Assembly: GCF_015207665.1 (NCBI RefSeq)
Contig: NZ_JADEWL010000062.1
Span: 1-38,981, forward strand
Direction: 5' to 3'
Length of the DNA stretch: 38,981 nucleotides
Origin: Plectonema cf. radiosum LEGE 06105
Lineage (GTDB): Bacteria > Cyanobacteriota > Cyanobacteriia > Cyanobacteriales > Nostocaceae
Of this stretch, positions 1 to 6,920 are shown piece by piece. Position 1 is the stretch's first letter. Each line of letters opens with the position of its first letter. The notes beneath the pieces were generated by a model that saw only the letters and a program-made list of their open reading frames with translations, ran no database searches and was not told the DNA's origin. Made by a program: the position numbers and the translations under genes.

Positions 1-60
1 ACCTAGCAAACGCTGTGATTCTTTAGGATTCTTTTCAATATAATCTAATAGACTAGTCAT
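1..60 (-). CDS. N-terminus of a transposase-like protein, cut by the window edge
   Basis: An ATG at position 60 opens a minus-strand frame that stays open to the window edge and begins MTSLLDYIEKNPKE, ending in QRLLG. This resembles the N-terminus of small helix-turn-helix plus DDE transposases (IS5-like group) of cyanobacteria, whose proteins often start with a 'LLEYIEKNPKEtqRLLGI' type motif. Only 20 codons are visible, so family and integrity are inferred from memory of the motif and not from a domain. Confidence 0.4.
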   Translation of the reverse strand, partial: MTSLLDYIEKNPKESQRLLG

Positions 61-202
61 AAGATTCCGATAAAAACACCATTTTATATTATTTTATCAG
101 AGTTTAATTATTTTTTGGAGATGTCTAATGAGCCGTGGGGCGCCTTTAACGAGGAACCGACATATTTATACCTTTTCGACTTTCGACAACAAAGCTTTTC
201 GT

Positions 203-1192
203 TTAAACTGTTTCGTCACGAGTGAGCCATTCCTCCATTTCAAGAGGCTGTTGCCAATTAAGCATTGCTGCCGTAAAATCATCAAGTTGCTTGGCGTTTA
301 ACTTTTGCAGCTGACTAACTATCTGTGGCGTGAGAACGTCAGCCCCAAACTTGACTCGAATTATAGTACTTGCTAACTCAATCATGCCTTCTAGTTTGCC
401 TTCTAGTTTGCCTTTTGACTCAGCCTTGTTCATTTGTGCTTCATACCAAGCATCGATTTCTGTCATCGTTCTCATAAAATCTTTCTCCTCTATAGTCAAG
501 TTATCAGCAGGTATGTCTCTTAGATAAACACAATATTTAATACATGCACTGATTATATCATTTTTCTCTCTACGAGTCGGCGATAACTGCTTGATTGATT
601 CAAAAGCAATCTTAGCGCTTTCAAAATCTCCCAACATTTTCAACCAAACCGTGTCAGGACTATCAACCAATTGCTCGATAATTACAATTCCCATCCGCCA
701 AATTTGAGGAAGTCGATATACACCAATGCCTAATTCCGCCGCCGGTTGAGCGCCAGATAATTTCAATAGTTTTGCACTGCAATTTACCGTCAGTATCCAA
801 GTAAATGGATTTTGATTTTCTATTTGTTGTTTTGCCTGTTTCGATAGTCGGTCTCGACCTGTCAACTTCTCTTTATTTTTGGCATTTTCTACCAGTTCTT
901 TTTGCTTTTGCGTCCAATATAAATTCTTTCGAGTGACCGATTGACTAATATCTGTCTCTTCTAAATAGGAGCTATAATGTTCGATGATAATTGTTGGATG
1001 CTCTTGCATTAATTGGTCGAATAAACCTAAATTCTCTTGCTGCCATCCGATATCTTCTCGCCCCATAAACATCAAATCAATTTCGAGGTCTTCATCGTTG
1101 CGAACTTGGATGTTTTGTAAAGTATCCCCTTTCGTCTTATATAGAGATTGAATATAGACTTTGAAGAATCTATCGTGTTTGTATTGAGCCAT
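203..1192 (-). CDS. Rpn-like / DUF4351-type hypothetical protein
   Basis: A 329-residue soluble protein. The C-terminal ~60 residues (RVKFGADVLTPQIVSQLQKL ... EEWL) resemble the DUF4351 tail found on Rpn-type PD-(D/E)XK nuclease-like proteins that are abundant in filamentous cyanobacteria. The N-terminal half (KHDRFFKVYIQSL, then LEIDLMFMG and TIIIEHYSSYL) has the layout of such a nuclease domain, but no catalytic motif can be fixed by eye. A 12-bp unit (GCCTTCTAGTTT) is duplicated at 386-409 and gives a KLEGKLEG linker just before the tail. Rpn proteins are linked to recombination and, in recent work, to phage defence; a defence role here is only inferred. The gene stands alone between a transposase edge and a repeat-rich gap. 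Confidence 0.6.
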   Translation of the reverse strand: MAQYKHDRFFKVYIQSLYKTKGDTLQNIQVRNDEDLEIDLMFMGREDIGWQQENLGLFDQLMQEHPTIIIEHYSSYLEETDISQSVTRKNLYWTQKQKELVENAKNKEKLTGRDRLSKQAKQQIENQNPFTWILTVNCSAKLLKLSGAQPAAELGIGVYRLPQIWRMGIVIIEQLVDSPDTVWLKMLGDFESAKIAFESIKQLSPTRREKNDIISACIKYCVYLRDIPADNLTIEEKDFMRTMTEIDAWYEAQMNKAESKGKLEGKLEGMIELASTIIRVKFGADVLTPQIVSQLQKLNAKQLDDFTAAMLNWQQPLEMEEWLTRDETV

Positions 1193-1247
1193 TTAAATTT
1201 ATCTAGTCCTTGACAACACTTTCATTTTTTGACAGTTATTTTCTATA

Positions 1248-1385
1248 TAAGTAAGTCGGCACAAATAAAACTAACTATGTAACAGAATATAAACTGGCAT
1301 CAAAGTCTTACCCCTACTGCCTATTCCCTATTCCCTATTCCCTATTCCCTTGTCCTGATTACAATTTTCAACGCCGACCTACTTA
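1248..1385. repeat. MITE-like element with imperfect 13-bp terminal inverted repeats
   Basis: TAAGTAAGTCGGC at 1248-1260 is the inverted complement, with one mismatch, of GCCGACCTACTTA at 1373-1385. The 138-bp interval has no ORF and encloses a heptanucleotide repeat. Size and ends fit a non-autonomous miniature element; mobility is inferred. No clear target-site duplication was seen. Confidence 0.55.
1321..1350. repeat. Heptanucleotide short tandem repeat (STRR), four CTATTCC units
   Basis: Four perfect copies of CTATTCC followed by CT. Heptamer short tandem repeats of this kind are well known from heterocystous cyanobacteria. Related heptads recur at 5345, 5565, 6390 and near 11953. Confidence 0.8.
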
Positions 1386-1553
1386 GAGAAAAAATCATTA
1401 AACCATTATAACCAAAATTAGTGTTCAAGGCACCGCGTCCTTGAGATGTCTGCACCGTATAATACGGATGAAGTTGGGAAACACTATAAGCGTTTAGCCT
1501 TCACAAGAATAATTCTAGTAGGGAGAGGGAGCTAAATCGAGCGAACGCGCAGC

Positions 1554-1793
1554 TTGAATTTATTTTATTTCCTTCTCCAATGGTGGAGAGACTTACAAAT
1601 GTTTCTCCTGCCAATTACCCATAGATACCCAGAATCATTGAAGTTAGAGCGCGATATGCGATCGCATGAATTTGCGAGATTAGGATATTTGGCAAATGCA
1701 GTACCAATACTACAACTCACCCTTGAGGATAGTTTAGCTGGGTTATCTCAGGTGTGCAATCGCATTTTAGAAGATGTCGCGGGGTTACGTTGA
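1554..1793 (+). pseudogene. C-terminal remnant of an HPr-kinase-like gene
   Basis: The frame encodes 79 residues. From about residue 20 it aligns with the last ~65 residues of the complete HPr-kinase-like protein at 2731-3708: RYPESLKLERD versus KYPESLKLDKD, EFARLGYLANAVPI versus EFADLGRLVKMVPI, and CNRILEDVA versus CDAILEDVA. The Walker A half of the family is absent, so this is a decayed partial duplicate. The first ~19 residues are probably not part of the original gene. The two copies are separated by a Uma2 gene. Confidence 0.6.
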
Positions 1794-1903
1794 TATATGT
1801 TTTACTTGTTTATATCGCGGTTTAAGCTATCGTAAAATATCAATATATATGATTCAATTGGGTCGGAACACTTTTTAAATCCCGCCTTCTCAAAGAGGTC
1901 AAA

Positions 1904-2515
1904 ATGATACAAACACCTGCTTCCCAACACCAAACTCTACCTTTGAACTTACCATCCTCAATCGGATTGTATGTTACCCAAGAACAATTTACACTACTAA
2001 GTGCAGCAAACCGAGATTTGAAGCTGGAAAGAACAGCACGAGGAGAATTAATTGTGAATCCACCAACTGGTTGGGAAACTGGGGAACGCAATTTCAGTAT
2101 TAGCGGACAACTATATCGCTGGTACGAAGACAACGACGATTTGGGAAAAGCCTTTGATTCTTCGACTGGCTTTATTTTACCTAATGGTGCAACCCGCTCT
2201 CCCGATACTTGTTGGGTAAGTCAAGAACGTTGGGATGGGTTGAGTGGAGAACAAAAAGGTACTTTTGCGAATATCTGTCCCGATTTTGTGATTGAATTAC
2301 GGTCTAGTTCGGATCGAATTGAGCCGTTGCAAGAAAAAATGAGGGAATATATTGAAAATGGTGCGAGATTGGGATGGTTACTAGATCCGCAGCAAAAACA
2401 GGTAGAAATTTATCGTCAGGGTTTACCTGTGGAAGTATTAGAAAATCCCGAATCCTTGTCTGGTGAGGAAGTTTTACCGGGTTTTGTGTTAAATTTGCGT
2501 CGGGTGTGGAGTTGA
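1904..2515 (+). CDS. Uma2 family endonuclease (DUF820)
   Basis: A 203-residue protein with the Uma2 fold signature: ELIVNPPTGWETGERN, then SPDTCWVSQERWDGL, then ICPDFVIELRSSSD, then LQEKMREYIENGARLGWLLDPQQKQVEIYR. The acidic residues in SPD and PDFVIEL and the following EK form the PD-(D/E)XK active-site pattern. A good ribosome binding site (AGAGG, about 7 nt upstream of the ATG) supports the start. Uma2 genes occur in dozens of copies per genome in filamentous cyanobacteria; their function is still unsettled. The gene sits between the two copies of an HPr-kinase-like gene, so it may have been brought in when that gene was duplicated. Confidence 0.88.
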   Translation: MIQTPASQHQTLPLNLPSSIGLYVTQEQFTLLSAANRDLKLERTARGELIVNPPTGWETGERNFSISGQLYRWYEDNDDLGKAFDSSTGFILPNGATRSPDTCWVSQERWDGLSGEQKGTFANICPDFVIELRSSSDRIEPLQEKMREYIENGARLGWLLDPQQKQVEIYRQGLPVEVLENPESLSGEEVLPGFVLNLRRVWS

Positions 2516-2730
2516 AAATTTATTTTAGGTTAATTATGTGGTTATATCATGTGGTGCAAATGGTCGTTTGCAATCGGGGTAAATGATTATGACCATCTGT
2601 ATTGAACTTAATTGGCTTTAAGTACATCTATTTTGGCTCATTTAAGATTGCAAAAACCACCTGGTGCTAAAAATGACAAAGCTAAAGGACTAAAATTAAT
2701 ACACCCAAATTAAAATTAGGAAATATATAA

Positions 2731-3708
2731 ATGTACCTATGTACCGAGGCATTATACTACCAAGTCTACAGTCTAACCCTACGCACCAACCTACCGCTAC
2801 CAATTTTAGTCCCCACCTCAACCACTACAATAGTAGATGTAGAAGTTAATTTAGTCGAAGGTGAATTATCCACGCGATCGCATCGAGATCAAGAGTATCA
2901 CTCTGGTTGGTACACACAACAAAAAGCCGATGGTATCTATTATTGTTTGTCTCTGGGTGGTAGTAAGGAAAAATTAGACGTAGAAATTGCTCCCAATGGT
3001 AAGCAAATCTGGATAAATTGGGCAAATGTACCCCTGGCTGAAGTAACTGCAATTTTACTCGGTTGCATTATCGGTACAGCTTTGCGATTACAAGGAAAAA
3101 TCTGTCTCCACAGCAGCGTGATTAAAGTAGATAATTACGCCATAAGTATTATCGGTGCAAAAGGTGCGGGTAAATCAACTACCGCAGCAGCATTTGCAAA
3201 ACGTGGCTATCCGATTTTAGCCGATGACATTGCTGTTCTGGCTGACTGTGGCGATTCCTTCCTGGTTCAACCAGGTTATCCCCGTCTACGGCTGTGGAAA
3301 TCTGCGGTAAATGCGGTTTACGGTTCAGAAGTAGAGTTACCGCGCGTATTTAGCCAAACTGATAAGCATTTTGTACAACTCAACCAAAATGGTGCCGAAG
3401 AATGGCGTTTTCACTCCAAACCCCTTCCCCTAGCTGGTATATATATGTTAGGGGAGCGTCAGCCTACTTTAAATGCTCCTAGTATTGAACCAATTTCTCC
3501 ACAAATGGGGTTAATGCATTTACTAACACACAAATACCCAGAATCTTTGAAATTAGACAAAGATCGACAAAGGCGCGAGTTTGCGGATCTAGGTCGTTTG
3601 GTAAAGATGGTGCCGATACGACAAATCAATCGTTCAGACAGTTTAAACGCACTGCCTCAACTGTGTGATGCGATTTTGGAGGATGTGGCTTGCGTTATGA
3701 AATGGTAA
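2731..3708 (+). CDS. HPr-kinase-like P-loop protein
   Basis: A 325-residue protein with a P-loop GAKGAGKST at residues 142-150, followed by FAKRGYPILADDIAVL, the ADD motif typical of the HprK/serine kinase C-terminal fold. The N-terminal ~130 residues (YSLTLRTNLPLP ... WINWANVPLAEVTAILLG) match the non-kinase part seen in 'HPr kinase-like' proteins outside Firmicutes, which often accompany PqqD-type or peptide-modification genes. No such partner is seen here. A true HPr phosphorylation role is unlikely; the substrate is unknown. AGGA lies about 9 nt upstream of the ATG. The 3' third is duplicated as a remnant at 1554. Confidence 0.7.
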   Translation: MYLCTEALYYQVYSLTLRTNLPLPILVPTSTTTIVDVEVNLVEGELSTRSHRDQEYHSGWYTQQKADGIYYCLSLGGSKEKLDVEIAPNGKQIWINWANVPLAEVTAILLGCIIGTALRLQGKICLHSSVIKVDNYAISIIGAKGAGKSTTAAAFAKRGYPILADDIAVLADCGDSFLVQPGYPRLRLWKSAVNAVYGSEVELPRVFSQTDKHFVQLNQNGAEEWRFHSKPLPLAGIYMLGERQPTLNAPSIEPISPQMGLMHLLTHKYPESLKLDKDRQRREFADLGRLVKMVPIRQINRSDSLNALPQLCDAILEDVACVMKW

Positions 3709-3791
3709 TTTGCAAGCTTGTTTTCGTCGTTACAAGTTTTTGGATATACTACAATCATATGTAGATTTGAGAAAATTGAAAATACCTCTTC

Positions 3792-3820
3792 AATTTTGAA
3801 TTTTGAATTTTGAATTTGAA
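3792..3820. repeat. Heptanucleotide tandem repeat (AATTTTG units)
   Basis: Three full copies of AATTTTG and a partial fourth lie in the gap after the HPr-kinase-like gene. This is the second heptad type of the window. Confidence 0.7.
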
Positions 3821-3939
3821 CGAAGTGAGTGGCGCCTTTTTATTTTTGAATTAAGGGAAAATATGTAGATTGACAGGTGCTGATTAATTGATTATTTGTC
3901 CGCACAAGTAATTTATCGTGGCTGAATTTAACTAAGTAA

Positions 3940-4375
3940 TTAAGATATTGTCCAATCTTCGATTCTTAAATTAGGAACTTTGCTAAAATCTTTGTTGTTG
4001 CGGGTAACTAAAATGGCGTTTCTAGAAAGCGTAATTGCAGCAATACGTAAATCTCTAGTACCAATACGAACTTTCTGACAAATTAACTCTTTGTAACAAT
4101 CGTGAGCAAGTTGGTCAAAATCGAGCAAAGTAATTTTGTTTATATACTCTATACTATCTCTCATACCTTTGTAAGCTAATATCAATTTTTCGGATTGAGA
4201 AGGTTGATCGTTATACTTATTAATAAGATTAAGCCATCCCTTCATTTGCTCTTCCAATGTTACAACTGTAATCGATGAATGCAAGACCAATTTCATCGAA
4301 ACGCTGTTTTACATTTGGATAGCCCCGTTGTATAAGCGATAAATGATCTGTATCCAGCACCCATATAGTAGTCAC
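3940..4375 (-). pseudogene. PIN-domain (VapC-type) toxin, frameshifted
   Basis: The downstream part (3940-4296) encodes a PIN C-terminus: TVVTLEEQMKGWL, LDFDQLAHDCY, RIGTRDLRIAAITLSRNAILVTRNNKDF, LRIEDW. The PIN N-terminus is present just upstream in another frame: a GTG at 4375 gives VTTIWVLDTDHLSLIQRGYP, containing the first catalytic Asp. The two frames meet at about 4265-4290, so a one-base indel splits the gene. VapC-type toxins are RNases that cut tRNA or other RNA. The GTG is 6 nt after the stop of the antitoxin gene, the usual operon spacing. The ATG at 4296 starts inside the domain and would lack the first catalytic Asp, so the toxin is probably dead unless the shift is a sequencing error or is bypassed. 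Confidence 0.75.
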
Positions 4376-4381
4376 TTTGAC

Positions 4382-4759
4382 TCATCCTTGCTCATCATCA
4401 ATTTGTTTGTAATACTCTTCCATTTTTGCATCTAGCTTCGCACGTTCTGCTTCTATTTCAGCTAGTACCTCATCAAAAAGTGGGTTATCTTTGTGCATAC
4501 CAAATATATTCTTCCAAGAATCTTCATCTGGTGTTGATTCTATTTCTAAAGTAAGTATTTTTGAATTTTTTAAACGTTCTTGCAAAATTTGCTGCAACTT
4601 TGATACCGCTTCATCTTCGGTTTTACCTAAACTTTTATAGTCTGACAACCCTAGTACGCTTGCACTGAATTGACCATCTTGTTCTTGCTCAATTAGCACG
4701 CCGTAAGTCAGCTTAGAAGATTCAGCTTCATAGTTTTTTGAAAGACTTAAACTAACCAT
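4382..4759 (-). CDS. Antitoxin-like protein paired with the PIN toxin
   Basis: A 125-residue acidic protein. Residues ~17-60 (TYGVLIEQEQDGQFSASVLGLSDYKSLGKTEDEAVSKLQQIL) have the HicB-like partial RNase-H-fold pattern of antitoxins: a strand-strand pair, a 'G..A..LGL' turn and an amphipathic helix. The C-terminal part (LFDEVLAEIEAERAKLDAKMEEYYK) is a charged helix that could bind the toxin. It lies directly upstream of the broken PIN toxin and is probably co-transcribed with it. Antitoxin function is inferred from position and fold impression. The upstream gap carries an AT-rich stretch with TATAG and CTATA arms but no convincing operator. Confidence 0.6.
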   Translation of the reverse strand: MVSLSLSKNYEAESSKLTYGVLIEQEQDGQFSASVLGLSDYKSLGKTEDEAVSKLQQILQERLKNSKILTLEIESTPDEDSWKNIFGMHKDNPLFDEVLAEIEAERAKLDAKMEEYYKQIDDEQG

Positions 4760-4859
4760 ATATTTTTGCTTAACTTGGTATTTATAGTTATATTCTATAT
4801 TTTAACCTTTTTATAACAGTTGCGAGATTCCCGACAACACGCTGCGGAAGTCAAGAATC

Positions 4860-4950
4860 TAAGAGGTTGTTTGAAAAGTACCGTTTTATGTCATGCTGAA
4901 CCCAGTGTAATCCGCAGGATTTCCCGCAGGGTAGCATCTAAGTATACCTG
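4860..4950. repeat. Dispersed cyanobacterial intergenic repeat (TCATGCTGAAC type)
   Basis: The stretch containing AGAGGTTGTTTGAAAAGT and GTCATGCTGAACCCAGTG, ending in GTAGCATCTAAG, looks like the noncoding dispersed repeat widespread between bacterial genes (tcatgctgaa...gaagcatct). It overlaps the 5' part of an open frame that is therefore unlikely to be a gene start. Recognition is from memory. Confidence 0.4.
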
Positions 4951-4970
4951 TCAAACCCAGATTTTACCCT

Positions 4971-5146
4971 GCAAGAAAAGCTCCGATTTACTCAAATGTT
5001 TAGAATCTGGGAAAATTGATACCGGAAAATTGATGGGATTAGAGAAAACTTTGGTGGTTGCTTATTGGTTGCAGAGTTTGCAGGAAGATACTCGGTTTGA
5101 TGGTGTTGATTTACTTATGGAAAAGGCAGTAGTTAGGGCTTTTTAA
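4971..5146 (+). pseudogene. C-terminal fragment of an unidentified protein
   Basis: The last ~55 residues of an open frame (SSDLLKCLESGKIDTGKLMG, LEKTLVVAYWLQSLQEDTRF, then DLLMEKAVVRAF) look like real protein, with helical periodicity. The frame upstream runs into a dispersed intergenic repeat, so a native start is missing. I do not recognise the family. It is most likely the tail of a gene whose front was replaced by repeat DNA. Confidence 0.35.
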
Positions 5147-5635
5147 CTTCACAAGATGTTAGCTCATTGGCTTTTTTAATAAACTTTTCATCAAAAAACA
5201 ACTGTCAAAACTTACTTCCTACAGGATTTAAAGTGTAATAAGATTCCGACTCGATATTTTATAGAACTATTTCCCCGTTAAGTTCTTGCGAGAGAGCATT
5301 TTCTGAGATAGATAGTTTTTGATTAAGAATAGAGTTCATAAATATAGGGAATGGGGAATAGGGAATAGTGGAAATATATAAGCCAATTCATATTTTGCGC
5401 GATAAAATGGCTTTCGTCAAAAGTAATTAAGTGTTTTTACTTACTATAAGATTTACTTTTTATACGCCAGTTAGCTTTGTAAATTGGCTTGAGTTAGTGC
5501 GTAATTCTGCAATAACTTATTACTACGTTCAAATTTTTTCATCGCGTTATACACTCAACAAAACACTATTCCCCATTCCCTGTTCCCCATTTATTTATGT
5601 TCTATCATGTAAGTACATAACGTACATACATAAAT
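5147..5635. other. Intergenic region with two inverted heptad repeats
   Basis: No convincing gene is seen. A heptad-rich block at 5345-5369 (ATAGGGAATGGGGAATAGGG...) is nearly the reverse complement of 5565-5590 (ACTATTCCCCATTCCCTGTT...), about 195 bp away, so transcripts could form a long stem. The 3' end carries the operator and promoter region of prlF-yhaV. Confidence 0.6.
5607..5631. promoter_or_regulatory. 25-bp palindromic operator upstream of the PrlF/YhaV operon
   Basis: The two halves read ATGTAnGTACnT and AnGTACnTACAT around a centre at 5619: 20 of 25 positions are symmetric. It ends 4 bp before the prlF ATG. PrlF/YhaV of E. coli represses its own promoter, so this is a natural candidate binding site. 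TATCAT at 5603-5608 overlaps its left edge and could be a -10 box. Confidence 0.6.
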
Positions 5636-5968
5636 ATGAGCAACTCCTACAGGATTCGCAGTACCAAAATTGGTAATAGTACTGGATTTCGGCTACCTGC
5701 GGATTTTTACCGCGAACACCCCCAATTTACTAATGCTTCGGGCTGGATAGAGGTATTGTCCCCCGATACTGCGATTCTCAGAATTATTCCTGAATCTGAT
5801 GATGATTCGGACGAAGATTCTTTAATGATGCGGTTGTTTCTCGATTTTGCGATGACAGAAGCATTGAAAGATAATACATTAGTGCCTTATACAACCGAGA
5901 TGTCTAAAACTGCTCACGAATTAATTGACGGTGTGGAATTAGAGTCAGATTCCCAGGAAGATGGTTAA
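5636..5968 (+). CDS. PrlF-like antitoxin (AbrB/SpoVT swapped-hairpin domain)
   Basis: A 110-residue protein. Residues 5-50 (YRIRSTKIGNSTGFRLPADFY ... GWIEVLSPDTAILRI) have the SpoVT/AbrB-type DNA-binding hairpin pattern, with a 'GNStGFRLP' turn. The rest is strongly acidic (ESDDDSDEDS; ELESDSQEDG), as expected for a toxin-neutralising tail. It overlaps the downstream yhaV-like gene by 8 bp, so translation is coupled. By analogy with E. coli, it should neutralise the YhaV RNase and, in complex, repress the operon through the palindrome just upstream. No good Shine-Dalgarno is visible before the ATG. Confidence 0.75.
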   Translation: MSNSYRIRSTKIGNSTGFRLPADFYREHPQFTNASGWIEVLSPDTAILRIIPESDDDSDEDSLMMRLFLDFAMTEALKDNTLVPYTTEMSKTAHELIDGVELESDSQEDG

Positions 5969-6407
5969 GTTTGTCAGCAACAATTGGCAAATTTATTTTC
6001 ACCCCCAGTTATTTGGAGTTCAGTATCAAGAATTATTAAATCGGGTTGCCGATTTACGGGAGAAGCTGTCAGAAGCTGAGTTTAAAACCCATGCAACTGT
6101 GAAGCTATTTGCAGCAATCACCGTTGCAATTGAAACTAAAATACCAAATGATCCAATTGCCAGCTATTTCGCTTTGACAGGAGCCTTGAAGCGCTATGGA
6201 AGAGTGAAGAAGATGGGTTTACCTCAAAGGTATCGATTGTTTTTTCGGGCTTTTGATACTTCAGAACTAAAGGCTATTGTGATTGTATGGTTGGGTTTTC
6301 CCCGTAAGGAAGGAGCAAAGAATGATTGCTATCAAGTATTTACGAAAATGCTTGAAGGAGGGACTTTCCCGGATAGTTTGGATGAATTGATAGGGAATGG
6401 GGAATAG
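5961..6407 (+). CDS. yhaV: YhaV family toxin (type II toxin-antitoxin)
   Basis: A 148-residue protein that matches the YhaV family along its length: NNWQIYFHPQLFGVQYQELL at the start, KTHATVKLFAAITVAI, IPNDPIASYFALTGALKRYG, then GLPQRYRLFFRAFD, IVIVWLGFPRKEGAKNDCYQVFTKML. YhaV is a ribosome-associated RNase with a RelE-like fold that inhibits growth. It follows its PrlF-like antitoxin with an 8-bp overlap, the canonical order. This is the only toxin-antitoxin pair in the window with both reading frames intact. The last residues (IGNGE) and the stop codon are encoded by a heptanucleotide repeat, so the native C-terminus may have been altered by repeat growth. Confidence 0.88.
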   Translation: MVKFVSNNWQIYFHPQLFGVQYQELLNRVADLREKLSEAEFKTHATVKLFAAITVAIETKIPNDPIASYFALTGALKRYGRVKKMGLPQRYRLFFRAFDTSELKAIVIVWLGFPRKEGAKNDCYQVFTKMLEGGTFPDSLDELIGNGE

Positions 6408-6413
6408 GAATAA
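6390..6413. repeat. Heptad repeat covering the yhaV stop codon
   Basis: ATAGGGAATGGGGAATAGGA, with 3 more bases, overlaps the last codons of the yhaV-like gene; the in-frame TAG of the repeat ends the protein. Confidence 0.6.
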
Positions 6414-6456
6414 GATGTTATAATAATGTAGTTACAATACTCCCAACTACCAAAGG

Positions 6457-6920
6457 TTGGCGATAAAAGAAGTTATTGCTCTCCAGATAGAAGTCATTAA
6501 AGACTATGGGGGATGTTCTGGTATCTTAGATCAGGGAGCTTTGGAATCAACCCTATACCGTCCTCAACAATTAGCATACTATGAACCCATCATCTAATAT
6601 CTACGATTTAACAGCAGCCTACGGATATGGATTGGTGAAAAATCATTGTTTTGTCGATGGAAATAAACGAATAGGCTTTGTAGTGATGGCAGTTTTCTTG
6701 TTGAGAAATGGATATGATGATTAATATCAAATCCGTTTGTATCGGAATTATATATTTTTAACGCAAAGTGACGCGGAGGTAAGCGCAGAGGAACGCAGAG
6801 TTTTTTTGCACATACTTTTTATCATTCCGATGTAAGCGTAAAGGACATAACTTAGCCAAAGGAAACATCTCTCAAGATGAGTTAGCATCTTGGTTGACTC
6901 GTAATTCTGTTGTGCTGTAA
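6457..6920 (+). pseudogene. Doc (death-on-curing, Fic-fold) toxin remnant
   Basis: Three pieces of one Doc protein are seen. Piece one, from 6457: LAIKEVIALQIEVIKDYGG, DQGALESTLYRPQQ, LAYYEP, ending at a TAA (6595). Piece two, in another frame from about 6582: NPSSNIYDLTAAYGYGLVKN, then the Fic/Doc active-site motif HCFVDGNKRIG, up to RNGYDD. Piece three, from about 6851: LAKGNISQDELASWLTRNS, the family C-terminus. A ~105-bp MITE-like element lies between pieces two and three and replaces the EAV.VML section. Doc AMP/phosphotransferases inactivate EF-Tu. The gene is dead. Its end overlaps, antisense, the 3' end of the glycosyltransferase gene that follows. No antitoxin (Phd) gene remains upstream. 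Confidence 0.8.
6734..6838. repeat. MITE-like insertion inside the Doc gene
   Basis: CGTTTGTATCGGAAT (6734-6748) and ATTCCGATGTAAGCG (6824-6838) are inverted repeats matching at 12 of 15 positions. The interior (6760-6800) carries the ACGCAAAG / ACGCAGAG repeat common in cyanobacterial intergenic DNA. It separates two recognisable segments of a Doc toxin, which shows that it was inserted. Confidence 0.65.

Larger units (their letters stand above)
1193..1553. other. Repeat-bearing intergenic region
   Basis: No gene is seen in this 361-bp gap. It holds a MITE-like element (1248-1385) with a heptanucleotide tandem repeat inside it; the rest (1386-1553) shows no recognisable RNA or coding signal. 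Confidence 0.6.

Noticed and set aside
1430-1553. Possible small RNA or tRNA-like fold before the kinase remnant
   Set aside because: No cloverleaf, no T-loop consensus and no acceptor pairing could be built.
1840-2133. 97-codon minus-strand frame
   Set aside because: It overlaps the clear Uma2 gene in antisense and matches nothing.
5431-5676. 81-codon plus-strand frame before prlF
   Set aside because: It runs through the heptad repeat and the operator and into prlF in another frame; composition is that of AT-rich noncoding DNA.
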